DNA from: Spirogloea muscicola
Taxonomy: Eukaryota; Streptophyta; Zygnematophyceae; Spirogloeales; Spirogloeaceae
Assembly: GCA_009602725.1 (NCBI GenBank)
Contig: WELB01000089.1
Span: 204,391 to 268,390, forward strand
Length of the DNA stretch: 64,000 nucleotides
Reading direction: 5' to 3'
Part shown: positions 1-10,400 of the stretch, one piece after another
Layout of the letters: every line of letters begins with the position of its first letter
Position numbering within the stretch: position 1 is the stretch's first letter
Notes under the pieces: model-generated
Database searches by the model: none
The model's input: only the letters and a program-made list of their open reading frames with translations
Told to the model about the DNA's origin: nothing
Made by a program: the position numbers and the translations under genes

Positions 1-1087
1 CAGAGCGTTTAGCCACTCAGACGCGCCCGGGGAGCTGATGGAAAGGAGCCGGGTGAGGCCACGTCCATCGTCCTTGAGCAGTCCCTTCATTTCAGAGGCG
101 GCCTGCACGTCCGCAGCGGGAGTGTAGTGCGCCTGCGCTTTCCTGTCAGAACAGCGTGCCCATGCCGCAAAATCTGCATGACCCTCTGCAAGTGTTGGTA
201 AAGAGCGCGAGAGGTCATGCAGTGCTGCGGTTAGGGAAAGCAGGTTCAGCTGGAAGGGCAGGTTCCCTGTTGCAACACCCGCTATAGCGGACAGTGCAGA
301 ACAGCCTGGCCCCTCAGGATAAAGCGACTGGAGATGGTGGAGGCCGCTTGGGCCCAGCAACCCAGGTGAGCTGCTTGGGACAGGCGAGCCAGTGGACGGC
401 ACCCAAGGCCGCCTTTGCTGGTAGGAAGGGTACACTGTAGGATGGCAGCCGGCGTGACGGATGAATTGGGATGGTCCACCAGGCCGTGAAGAGCCTGTTG
501 GAGTCTGGAGTCCACGGTAGAGTAGATGGCCCTTAATGCAGAGGTGGGGGGTACAGTCCGCAACAGGTAAGTGGGACGCTGGGCCACACAGCGGGTGAGG
601 TCCTAAAACACCTGTATGCATCTGGCTGGCAGTTTACAGCCGATTTTTTTTTTTTTCCCCTAAAAGGAGGGGAGGGCCCGGGAAAGTCTGGAGATGGTTC
701 TCAAAGGGTGGGACCCCACAACTTGCTCCACATGAGCAGCAGCCCCCAACGGCTCCAAGCACCACCATGTCGAGTGGTGGGGTCTGCCACCCAGCTGGCA
801 GCTTGATGGAGGGAGGGATGCCGGCTGAGACCAGGCTGAACACTTCTCGGGCCGAATGTTGAGGCCAAGGCTGTGAAGCTCGCGCTCCGACGTGCTGTAA
901 GCGCTGGTGACTTCAGTTGGGGGTCCCACCATGGTGGTGTAGTCGGCGTAGCTTGGGATTAGCACAGCAGGGTGGGCCTCCGCCGAATAATGCTGCGCCC
1001 GTAGGTGTGCCAGTGCAAAGAAGAACTCACCCAAAGGGTCTCCCTGCCGAGTGCCTGTGCTGGATTGCATTGCTCCCCAGAGCGGGC
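1..1087 (-). mobile_element. LINE ORF2 remnant: reverse transcriptase palm and downstream region
   Basis: Read on the minus strand, 1112-660 encodes an RT palm segment with GTRQGDPLG followed by a YADD-type motif that here reads YADY, so a catalytic Asp is lost. The frame then shifts. Downstream, 587-282 carries the usual post-RT block (TSKGGLGCRPLARL). It runs on to position 1 with the block NLPFQLNL and ends near LLSISSPGASEWL, which matches the better copy at 3738-4802. The upstream RT half lies at 2073-2340, beyond a later insertion at 1088-2072. A run of Ts near 643-656 lies in the region between the two parts. This is a decayed, immobile copy that continues off the left edge of the window. 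Confidence 0.85.
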
Positions 1088-2083
1088 ACGTCACGTTTGT
1101 CCTTCTGGACACGCGTTAAATTGGAACGATACAGAGAAGATTAGCATGGCCCCTGCGCAAGGATGACACGCACAAATCGAGAAATGGTCAAAATTTCTCT
1201 TTCCCCGTCACCAACGCCTTCAGCATTTGCTCCGAGGCCTTTCGGACATCGCTTCAACTCTTCCTCGGCCTCCCACCTAATAGCCTGCTTGGGGTGCGCC
1301 AGTGCGAGTGCGGCTTCCGTGCAAAGGGTGCTGTGCTCGCCACTCACATGCTGAGATGCCCCACTGGACCAGAAGTGGTGGGCATCCACAACCTCCTTCA
1401 CGATGCCCTGGCGGGCTTGATGCGCGACGCCGGCTACTGTGCGGTCGTGGAAGAACAATATCATGCCTATCAACACGGACGCCCAGGGACGTCATCATCG
1501 CCGCACACTTGACATTGTGGGCGTGCAACCTGGTGGAGGACCACGGGCCCTGGTCGACGTTGTTGTTACGGAGGCATATAAAGGCCCAGAATCGACACAC
1601 ATCGCTGGGCACGCAGTGGGCGGTGCAGAACAAAGAAATCTGCGGCACTTCTCCGATTACCCCCAATGCGATCAGCTCCTGCCAGCGGCAATCGACATCT
1701 TTGGCTGTCTGGGTCCTCGTTTTCACACTCCTTCAAAACATTGCCAATCTAGGCTACACTCGACGTGCAGATGTGTTTCCGGCTGAGATGGGCTTGCCAG
1801 CCGCATATCTGTCGCTCTTGCGACGACAAGTTTCGGCCTGTTTGCAGCGTGCTCAGGCTAGTGCCTTGCACTAGAAAGCTGGGCGAGCTCTAGTTGGTGG
1901 CCGAAGGGCTCCGTTTCTGGCATCTAGTATTCATGCATCGATTAGTGACCTTTATGTTTTGACCCGTGGTTATTGAGCATGTCAATCTGCTGTAGGTTAT
2001 GTAGATCTTTAGATGTGCTTGCCTTTGTACTTGGCCATTTGGCCTACATTTGTTTCTGATACACGGAATTTTCCAGAGCAGGC
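1077..2083 (+). mobile_element. U6 snRNA-LINE chimeric insertion with target-site duplication
   Basis: An insertion splits the older LINE RT. Its flanks are near-identical 11-mers, CCAGAGCGGGC at 1077-1087 and CCAGAGCAGGC at 2073-2083. The RT frame resumes sensibly across it (SRLLW then GAMQSSTG). Inside, on the plus strand, lie an almost complete U6 snRNA (1099-1196), then the 3' part of a LINE ORF (about 1200-1976, with the CCHC block ending LATHMLRC near 1350 and at least one frameshift), a terminal LTRGY stop, and the 3' UTR ending in ATACACG. The simplest reading is a reverse transcriptase that jumped from LINE RNA to U6 RNA during insertion, as described for mammalian L1. Confidence 0.85.
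1099..1196 (+). ncRNA. U6: U6 spliceosomal snRNA copy (retro-pseudogene)
   Basis: The 98-nt stretch matches U6 snRNA from its 5' hairpin (GTCC-TTCT-GGAC, 1099-1110) through the ACAGAGA box at 1131-1137, the conserved AGC triad at about 1143-1145, the internal stem-loop region and GAAATGGTC near the 3' end. It differs from the canonical sequence mainly just after the 5' hairpin and at the 3' tail, where the usual T-run is replaced by TTTCTCTTT. It is fused directly to LINE sequence and lies inside a bounded insertion, so it is a retrocopy rather than a gene with its own promoter. I see no upstream U6 promoter elements. Confidence 0.9.
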
Positions 2084-2340
2084 GGGAGGGTGCTCCGTAG
2101 GAGCATCGGAAGAAAGGGATGAGGGAGGGAAAATGCGTGCGCAGCTCCTCGGCGATGACACCTCTGTCAATGCTCTTAAACGCATTCTTCACGTCCACTG
2201 ACAGGGCCATCCAATTGGGATTGCAATCCAGGGCAACACGTAGACCATGAACCACTTTCTCCGCGCCCACAGACAGCCCTGCGCCAAACTGGTGGGGGGA
2301 GAAGTGGAGCTGCGCCGCCTCTCTGTTCTGCTGGAATAGG
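2073..2340 (-). mobile_element. LINE RT N-terminal half (upstream part of the split copy)
   Basis: On the minus strand this encodes HQFGAGLSVGAEKVVHGLRV, then DVKNAFKSIDR and SYGAPSRLLW, the fingers/palm region of a LINE reverse transcriptase. It continues into the segment at 1-1087 once the U6-LINE insertion is set aside. Upstream it stops at about 2340, where short 3'-tail repeats begin. Confidence 0.85.
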
Positions 2341-2359
2341 GTCTTTGAAATTAGTCGGG

Positions 2360-2700
2360 TTTAGGAAAGAAGAAAGTGCTCGCCCATAGAGAAGAGGGGC
2401 TGACAAAGAAGAAAGTGCTCGCCCATTGAGGATAAGGCAGAAGAGGGGCTGGCAAAGCGCTCCCAAGCTTTACAGCGCTCCCAAGCTGGCAAGCGATTTT
2501 GATGCGTCATCGTAGGCTGTTCCTTATGCAGCCAACACTTTGTGGTAGATACAGCACTTTGGGCTACATAATCTCAAAGGCAGGGGCCGTGCATCAAGCA
2601 GTGGGTGGAAGAAGATGATTGAAGAGACATTGCTCGCCCATAGAATAGAGGGGCTGGGAAAGGCCAGCCCAGAAATTAAAGAAGGGAAGGGAACCTGGTG
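2360..2700 (-). repeat. LINE 3'-tail stem-loop modules (three partial copies)
   Basis: Copies of the tail reading GAAAGTGCTCGCCCAT on the plus strand occur at about 2367-2400 and 2410-2460. A third, with its GGCTGGG/CCAGCCC hairpin, lies at about 2630-2675. All are inverted relative to the coding consensus and are 3' ends of truncated LINE insertions. Confidence 0.7.
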
Positions 2701-3033
2701 CTGCGCCAGTCAGGAGAGAGTGGAGGCAACTTGTTTCGGAAGCCAATCCACTTGAAGAGGAGAGCCACAGGTGGCTCTTCTCTTGATCCAGCCCACAACA
2801 GGCTAGCCAGCGGAAAGACATTGCTGCACCAAGTGGGCCATCAATGTAAAGGTGCACTGGCAAAGGAAGGGGAAAAAGTATGGGTGGTTGCTCCTTACGG
2901 TGACAAAGCTGTTCTTTCATTAAGGTGGCGTCTCACAGCCATTGCCTAACATTGAAAGAGCTGTTCCTTCTTGCTCTCGTGGCCCCCGCCCCACCTCCTT
3001 AGAAGAGCTCACTACTTGAGGCCGCCTTTGAAG

Positions 3034-3480
3034 AAGTGCTCGCCCATAGAGAAGAGCAAAGCGAGCCCAAAATAAACAGACAATGTCCAAAGCCAAAGGA
3101 AGAGGGCCGAAAAAGGACTACAATACCAAAGACGACAACGCACAAGGGAAGCTCAGTACCCGCGAGTGAGCAACATCAGGTCGGAGTAGCTCGTTGCCGG
3201 GAAGGAGGCACTCCGCCGAGACCCGAAGACGGCGGCCAGAGCACGTCCTGCGCGCGTGTGGACTGCGTGGGCAAGGGGGCGTTTGAACGATACCGCCAGG
3301 CGCATTCGGAAGACGTGGGCGAGCGAACTGGCGGCGTTGAAGCCGGGCAGCGCCCCTGGCAGACCCGGCCGCCGGTCAATGGCCTGACGGGCAAGCCGCT
3401 GGAGGAGATCCAGCCAGCGGCTGCCGAAAGCCCCGTGGACGTCGATCGCCAGGGCCGCGAATTCGTCACCCACCGGGTGG
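3034..3480 (-). mobile_element. 5'-truncated LINE: C-terminal ORF end plus 3' UTR
   Basis: Minus-strand frame 3473-3153 encodes the last about 106 residues of the LINE protein (ALAIDVHGAFGSRWLDLLQR, later SYSDLMLLTRGY then stop). The 3' UTR follows down to the tail near 3036 (GGGCGAGCACTTC). It is cut upstream at about 3480 by another LINE tail in the same orientation. Confidence 0.85.
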
Positions 3481-3483
3481 TCG

Positions 3484-3736
3484 GTATATTTTCAGAAGAA
3501 AGTGCTCGCCCATTGAGAATAGGGGCTGGAAAAGCCAGCCCAAAAAAGAATGGACAGAGTACGAGACGGGGGCCAGAGGAAGCGCTAAGAACACAAGCAC
3601 ACAGAGAAACAAAGCAGCTACGAGTTACTCAGTAACCTCTGCTAAGCAGCCGCAGGTCGGAGATGCTAGGCTCGTGGAAGAAAGTGCTCGCCCATGGAAG
3701 TGGGTCCCCTGGCCAGAGCCAGAGGCATATTTTCCA
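3484..3736 (-). mobile_element. Two short LINE 3' ends fused head to tail
   Basis: 3484-3675 holds a tail with the GGCTGG/CCAGCC hairpin, the UTR block with AGCGCTAAG, and the last codons SISDLRLLSRGY. 3676-3736 repeats a partial tail followed by another coding end. Both are in minus orientation and record successive insertions near the same point. Confidence 0.7.
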
Positions 3737-3737
3737 C

Positions 3738-4806
3738 TCAGTAACCCCTGCTAAGCAGGCGCAGGTCGGAGAGGCTATGCTCCTGGAAGTATGTCCCCTG
3801 GCCAGAGCCAGAGGCAGCAGCAAGGGCTCGGCCAGCACGCAGGTGCAGCGCACGGGCCATGGACCTCTGCAGCGAGACGGCCAGGCGCATGCGATACACC
3901 TGGGCCAACGACCCGGCGGCGGGGAAGTCCACCGGCTCCCCATGGAAGCGGCGGGCAACGGCGTGACGAGCAAGTTGGTGGAGCAGTTCGAGCCACCGAG
4001 CACCCAACGCCCCATGGGTGTCGATAGCCAGAGGGAAGAACGCGTCGGCTGGCGGATGGTCGGCGTACTTGGTCACCTTTGCGCGAGCGGCGCCTTCGAC
4101 CGCATACCCAGCCTGGGTGGCACACTGGACTGGGTGGGAGCGGTCGAAGGCGTCGGTGGTCACCACGTCCAGGAGAAGACGTGGCCCGCCGGCCTGTGGG
4201 GTGGCCACCAGGTCGACTCGCCGGCCGTGGACACCGTCGGCCCTCTCCTGTAGCGGCATGACGCCGGAGTGCTCCGCAGCCACCGAGAAGCCCGCCTCCG
4301 CCAGGATGCCATGCATGGCATCGCGGAGGCGGTCGTGGGCCGCCGTCCGCTCGCCGCCGTGAGCGCAGCGCAGGACGTGGGCGGCTAGCTCCCCAGACTC
4401 GGCCCCTCGCTCGCCGCATGCACATTGTCGCACGCCCTGGAGACAAGGAGGCGGCAAGCCCAGGAGCCTGTGGACTGCAGTACGGAAGACCTCATCGGGA
4501 AGCGTGAGGGCGTCGGTGAGGGGGAGTGCCTGAAGCCACGCCGCTGCTCCCGGGGACGAGGCAGAGAGGAGTCTCGCGCGCCCGCGCTGGTCGGCCTCAG
4601 GGAGCTGCAGTACGACGGTGGTGTAGGCGGCTTTGTCGACGACGGCCGCGAAGCGCCCTTGGACGCGCAGGTCAGCGGTGTGCGCGAGGTGCGCAAACGA
4701 GACCGCCTGGCCTGCCATGTCGGGGTGTGCCGCGAGCAGCTCCTGGTGGGCGGTGCTAAGCGCCACTTGGAACGGCAGCGCGCCCTTGTCCACCTCCACC
4801 ATATTT
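3738..4806 (-). mobile_element. Best-preserved LINE ORF C-terminus: CCHC finger and endonuclease-like domain
   Basis: An uninterrupted 354-codon minus frame (4802-3738). In order it holds a helical post-RT region; VRQCACG....LAAHVLRC, a CxC-x12-H-x3-C zinc-finger-like motif (about residues 126-145); then RRVDLVATP and LLLDVVTTD about 12 residues later, which resemble the PD-(D/E)xK core of restriction-like endonucleases in early-branching non-LTR elements (R2, NeSL, Dualen groups). The conserved tail is AGSLAQVYRMRLAVSLQRS and finally DLRLLSRGY. The endonuclease assignment is inferred from motif order; the usual Lys is not evident. Homology to the 4990-6376 copy stops near 4806, which marks the 5' truncation. 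Confidence 0.85.
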
Positions 4807-4924
4807 TCGCTCTTTACCGCGGGCCGCTAGCACCTCCAACCGGCGGCCCGCCTCCCCGAGCTGCAGGATATGCAGCTGGCGCTTGCCATGCTCACCAGAT
4901 GCATTGTGCAGCGTCCTCACTCGT

Positions 4925-4990
4925 CCTTTGTTGATTCTTTTTGGGCTGGCTTTTCCAGCCCCTATTCTCATTGGGCGAGCACTTTCTCAC
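4925..4990 (+). repeat. LINE 3'-tail stem-loop module
   Basis: Contains GGGCTGGCTTTTCCAGCCCC followed by the tail GGGCGAGCACTTTCTC, in plus orientation. It abuts the LINE coding copy that begins at about 4990. The preceding 4807-4924 has no coding match that I can assign. Confidence 0.75.
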
Positions 4991-6540
4991 TACCTGGCGC
5001 GGACGACCCCTCCCTGGCCCGGGACGCCAATGGCCTACGGCACGCTCGACGCGGGCGTCTTGGAGAGCGTGGCGGTCCTCATCCGTCACACGGGCTTTTT
5101 CGCCTCGCCAGCTGCGGCGCTCCAAGCCACTCTGCCCCCCCGGCCATGGCGGCCTCGGCTGCCGCTCGCTCGCTCGCCTCTGCAGGCCAGCGTTCCTCGG
5201 CAGTCGGGCTCAGGTCGCCACGTCGGTGGCGCAGCGCTTCCTCCATAATGGGCCCCTGTTGCAGCAGGCTGTGGTGGAGGTGGCGACCGGCTCGTTGCGT
5301 TTTCAGGTGGCGCTCCGCTCGGCTCAAGACGAGTTACTTGCGGAGCACCCTGCCTCGCAGAGAGCGTGGTCCCGTTCGCCCACTTTGCCCACTCCACCGA
5401 CTCACAAGCGCAGGCGCGTTACATGGCGGCAGCCGACAAGGCGTCCTTCACGGCTACGCTGCAGCTTCTCCCAACAACCGACGTGCGCGGCCATGCTCGG
5501 CTGCTGTCGGCTGCCTCCCCCGGCGCGGCAGCCTGGCTCTCCGCGCTCCTCCTGTACGATGCCCTCAGGATGCCGGATGAGCTGTTCCGTACGGCCACCC
5601 ATCGCCTGCTGGGCCTCCCTGCCTGCTTGGAGTGCTACAGTGTGGGGAGCGGTCGACGGACCCGGCGGAGCTCGCGGCCCATACCCTCCATTGCGCCACT
5701 GGGAAAAAGAAAGTGCTCGCCCATTGAAAATAGGGGCTGGAGGATAGCAGCTGTACTTTCACTGGAATGTACAGCTGCTCACGATCTCCTTCGTAATGCA
5801 ACTTTCAGCATCTTCCAGAAGGCCGGATACACGGTGGCGATGGAGAATAACTCCGTTGTGCCAACCCTCCAGAGAGCCGACGGACTCCACACGCGCCGTG
5901 TCGACCTGGTGGCGTCCACGCTGGGCGGCGGGGCGCGCATCATTGCTGATGTGGTCACCGCTGATGTGGTCGACCGCTCCAACCCGGGGCTCTCTGCCTC
6001 GCGGGCTGGTCATGCCGCGGCGAAGGCTGCTCACAGCAAGGCGGCCAAACACGCCGACCACCCGGCTGCAGATGAGTTCGTCCCCCTGGCTGTGGACGTG
6101 CACGGTGCGCTCGGGTCCCAGTGGCTCGACCTGCTGCCCAGGCTTGCACGGCGCGCTGTGTCCCGCAGGCGCAGTGAGCCGCCCGACTTCAACGCCGCTG
6201 GCTCGTGGGCTCAAGTCTATCGTATGAGAATGTTGGTCTCCCTCCAGCGGTCCCTGGCCCAAGCCTTGCATCTGCGTGCTGGCCGTGCTCTCGCTGCGGC
6301 CTCCAGCTTTCGTCAGGGGGATAGTTTTCCAGCAGCTAGTCTGTTGGATTTGGGGCTCCTCACTCGTAAGTACTGAGTGGTCCATTCTACCCCCGTTCTG
6401 ACATAGCTTCTTCAGGCCCCCTCGTAGCTGCTAAGCGCTTTCTGGCCCCTTCGAACCTTAGTCAAATCTTTTCGGGCTGGCTTTTCACAGCCCTTGCCCC
6501 CATTGGGAGTGCCACTTCTTCTTTACCCCCGGGCCGCCAG
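4990..6540 (+). mobile_element. LINE copy, C-terminal half plus 3' UTR, with a nested tail
   Basis: Plus-strand frames encode the post-RT block (RHGGLGCRSLARLCRPAFLG), a frameshift near 5360, then 5366-6376: ASPGAAAWLSALL, LFRTATHRLLGLP, the RRVDLVAST....IIADVVTAD endonuclease-like segment, and SLLDLGLLTRKY before the stop at 6374-6376. A minus-oriented LINE tail (about 5700-5750) is inserted where the CCHC finger should be and reads through in frame. The 3' UTR runs to a hairpin module at about 6473-6525. Confidence 0.85.
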
Positions 6541-6569
6541 GCCGACCGCGTGAAGAAGGGCAGGAGTCT

Positions 6570-7135
6570 GGGGCCTTTGAAAGCCTGCTGCATTCTCTCC
6601 CGCTTGCTTGCCGTTGTACCTCCCGCTTGCTTGCCGTTGTACCTTGTCCATTCTCTTTGGGCTGGCCTTTCCCAGCCCCTACCTTCTATTGGAGAGCACT
6701 TTCTCTTTTACAGCTACTGCCTTACGTGGGAAGAGATGTTTTCCAGCCTCGAGCTACTCTGACCTGATGTTGCTCACCCGCGGGTATTGAACTTCGTGTG
6801 GTTCCGTCATGTCTAGTTGTCTAGATGCCTAGCTAGTGTTGGAGCTCTTTGGATATTGTCCATTCTTTTCTGGCTGGCTTCTGCCAGCCCCTCTCTTCTA
6901 TGGGCGAGCTCATCTTCGATGTTGCTTCTTTGTACTTGGCCACTCAGTTCTTACATCCATCAATACACACTAAATATTTCCGCGTATGGCGATCCGACTG
7001 TTAAAACTTGTCCATTCTTGTGGGCTGGCCTCTCACAGCCACCAGTCAATTTGGAAGCGCTGTCTTCTCAACTAAAGGAAGCGCTAAGAAACCAAAGCAC
7101 ACAGAAAGAAAGCAGCAAACTAAAACCCTCCTCGG
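6570..7135 (+). mobile_element. Cluster of LINE 3' ends upstream of the phosphatase gene
   Basis: Three plus-oriented tails occur: 6650-6715, 6720-6915 (SYSDLMLLTRGY stop, UTR, variant tail GGGCGAGCTCATCTTC) and 7000-7070 (the GCCACCAGTCAATTTGG subtype). A minus UTR fragment at 7071-7130 contains AGCGCTAAG. The 6720-6915 copy is almost identical to 25870-26056. A 23-bp direct duplication lies at about 6600-6645. Confidence 0.75.
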
Positions 7136-7406
7136 CTGGGTCCGCTCAGATTGCCGACACACTCCACCTCCGCACCTCGTTGACGGCGATTGAGACGGCG
7201 CTTACGGCTCCCGTCTGCCAGGGGCTCCGGGAGCGACGCCGCCGCCGCCGCCGCCGCCCCCGCCGCCGCCGCCGCCGCCGNCGTTAATCTGACGGGCGCC
7301 CCGCACCTAACACCCCCCCCCCGCCGCCCTTTCCCCGAGATCGCCACCGCATTCTGCGGCGGGTTCTCCGGCGGCGGCGGCGGCGGCGGCAGCGGCGGCA
7401 GCGGTC

Positions 7407-10400
7407 ATGCACCGCGTGCGGCCGGGGCTGTACCTCAGCGGCTACGCCGCCAGCTCCGACGGTGCGGCGCTTCGCAGCGCCGGAGTCAGCCACGTCCTCT
7501 CCGTCGCCGCCGTCGCCGTGCTGCTCTCGCCGGGCCGCGATATTGCGCCGCCGCCGCTGTCGCCGCCGCCGCCGCACTCCCGGCGCTCGCTGCGAGAGGC
7601 CCATCCATCAGCTTCCACAACAGGCGGCGAGGACGGCACCGCCGCCGCCGCCCCTGCCGCGGATGTGGCGCTCGCAGACGGCGCCAGCGACGCGCCGGCG
7701 ACGAGCCTGGAGGCGCTCAGCTTGGCGGGATGCCCGGAGGACGGCGGCGGCGTTGGCGGCGGCGGCGGTGGCGGTGGCAGCAGCCGCAGGAGGGCCTCAA
7801 TGGCCGCGGCGACGCCCGGAGGAGGCCAGCACGCTGGCAGTCCCAGCGGCCGCGGCGGCCCCGGCGGCGTCGCCATACCGCTGCGGCGGCAGAGGAGCGT
7901 CGGCAGCCCGATGTCGCCGCAAAGCTCGCCCGGCAAGGCAGCAGGGAGCCCCGGCTCCGGCCGCCGCCGCAGCTCCGGCGGCCTCGCCGACGCGCTCGAG
8001 CGCCTGAGCATCCCCGTGTTCGACGACGAGGCCGAGAACCTCCTGGAGCACCTCCCAAGGTCAGCGCTGCGAGGTCGAGGGTTCGAATCCCCTCCTGCCC
8101 TGCTCGCCCGCTTAAACCTCCACCCCTGGCGCCGCGTCAGTGGACATTGGACATTGGACATTGGACATTGTCGATTGTCCGTTGTCCATTGTCCATTGTC
8201 CAATTGGTCATTGAACAATGCACCTCGGCCCCAGGTGCATTGCCATTCGCCTTGCGCTCAGTTCTGCCTGCCGACAGCCCCGGGCCTCGTCCGCAGGTGC
8301 TTGGAGTTCATCGAGAGAGGCCTGGCGCAGGGCGCGGTGCTGGTGCACTGCCAGGCCGGCGTCTCGCGAAGGTGAGTGTTTATCGTCCAAACGATGATTC
8401 TCCCAAACCCCTCCCCTCCTCATACCTCCCATCTCTAGCTCCACTTACTTCCACCATTCTTCCCTTCCGTCCCTTCATTCCTTCTGCAGGCCCCCCCTAC
8501 CCACGTCCCTCTCCCTCACGCAACACCCTTCCTTTCTTCATCGCCTCCTCCACCTGTCTTGCCCCCCCTCCCTCCCTCCCTCCTTCGCCTCTCTCTTTCC
8601 CCCCCACCGCCATTGTATGCCCTGCCCATTTGTCCTCCTCGCTGTCCTTTCTCCTGCCCCTGCACTATGCTCCCCCTTCCCCATTCTCGATTCCTTTCAG
8701 TCCCTCTTCATTTTTCTCGATGCTTTGATTTACTTCCTGCTGCTGCCCAACATCGCTCCCCAATCCCCCTCCTCCTCGCCCCCCCCTGTCCCCTCCCATG
8801 TCTCCCCTCTTTGTCCTCTCCCTCTCTTGCGCGCCCTTCCTTCCTCCTACTCTCGATGTTCCTTCATTGAGCTTAACGTACAGCTGCAGCAGGACGGTCA
8901 CCTTGCGTCCTTGTGCGGCAGCGCTGCAGTGGTGGTCGCGCACCTCATGAAGACCGAGAACAAGACCGTGCAAGGTGCCACTTGACCTCCTCCCTTCACA
9001 GCCACACCTGCACTACTTGTTGCATTATTGTTGACTTTTAATGCTGACCCCCAAAGGTCTTGCCAACACAAAGTCATGCACGGCTTCTGTGGCCTTCGGC
9101 CACTCAACGCCTGCAAGGCCGCCATGGACGCCTTTCATTGACGAGCGACTGGGCCGGCGAGTTGCCCTTGCAGAGGCTCTGGAGTCGCTGAGGGAGGCCA
9201 AGAGCTCCGTGTGCCCCAACCGCGGCTTCATGGAGCAGGTCTATGCGCCACAGTCGCGCAGCTTACCCAGTCCAGCGGTGCCCTGATTGGCTGGCATTTT
9301 CTCAGAACTCGCTCGCTGCAATGGTCACCAGTAGCTACATCAACAATCGGCGCTGCCGCCTGTTGCATTCCTGCAGCTGCGCCTGTTCGAGGACATGGGC
9401 TGTCGGCTGGATGAGGCGCACGTGGGCTACAAGATTTTCCGACTCAAACGCGTCGGTGCGCCGCCGGCCGCAAGCCCTGCTGGTTGCCGTGCCCGCGCAG
9501 CTTGGCAGCGCGCCGCGGCGCTGATCTGCGCTTCGGGCGCACTGGCGCGCCCAGGCCGCGCACGGCTTGCTGGGGAGCTCGGCGCGGGCTCAGCGGCGGA
9601 TCTTGCGCCCGACCCCGGCTCTGGCGAGCTGCGGCCTGGTGCTGCCGCTGCCGCCCGTCGAAGCAACCTTGCAGGCGTAGTACACGGGGTCGAAGCTGTG
9701 GCCGCTGCCACCGTTGGAGGCAACGATAAACCCCTCAACCTCCTCTGGCAGGATCCAAAAGCCAGGGCTGCGCTCGGTGCTGCGGTTGCAACCAATGGCA
9801 GCAGCGTGGCTTGCAGCCCCCGCGCAGTGACGCGCCGAGGGAATGCGGGCTCTAGCAGACGGTCACATTGCACCAGCGGCGAAGACGAGGAGCTCGGAGA
9901 GCGCAGCGAGGTGGAGATGGCAATAGAGACGGAGCTGGAGGCTGAAATCTTAGCGGAGCTGCAGCGCAAGGAGGTGGCTGACGACGGTGATCCGGCATCA
10001 CTTGTCAATGGTGTGGCGTTCAATGGCCACCATGTCACGAGCGACACTGGCGCCACTGCCAGCAACGGCTCTGCTGGTGGTGGCGGCGGCAGGTGCAGCA
10101 GTGTGGCCTCGAGATCTTCCACCAGTATCTCAGCGCATGCGCCAGCGGTGCCGGATGCAGGCTCCACAAGCTCCACAACCCCTCCGGCGTCGTGCAACAA
10201 CGGCCACAGCGGCGGCAACAGCGACGACCGAGGATGTTGCACAGTCGGCAGCTCGACGCCAGTCACGCTGCTCAAGCCCGCTGCGGGAGTTGACGAGGAG
10301 TTCCCAGCGGCGCAGGTTTATCGCTGCCGCAAGTGCCGCCGTGTGGTGGCGTCTGCCACAAATGTGCTGCCGCACGAACGTGGCGTCGGGGAGGCGGCGT

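Noticed and set aside
1099-1196. Functional U6 gene
   Set aside because: It lacks promoter elements and a terminator T-run, and is bounded inside a retro-insertion.
8075-8098. Complete tRNA gene in the phosphatase intron
   Set aside because: Only a T-arm-like stem is visible; acceptor, D-arm and anticodon arm are missing.
8141-8200. CRISPR array from the regular heptamers
   Set aside because: Units are 7 bp without unique spacers and lie in a eukaryotic intron.
7190-8728. Arg/Pro/Ala-rich open frames overlapping the phosphatase exon in other frames
   Set aside because: GC-rich shadow frames; the phosphatase frame has domain matches and splice phases.
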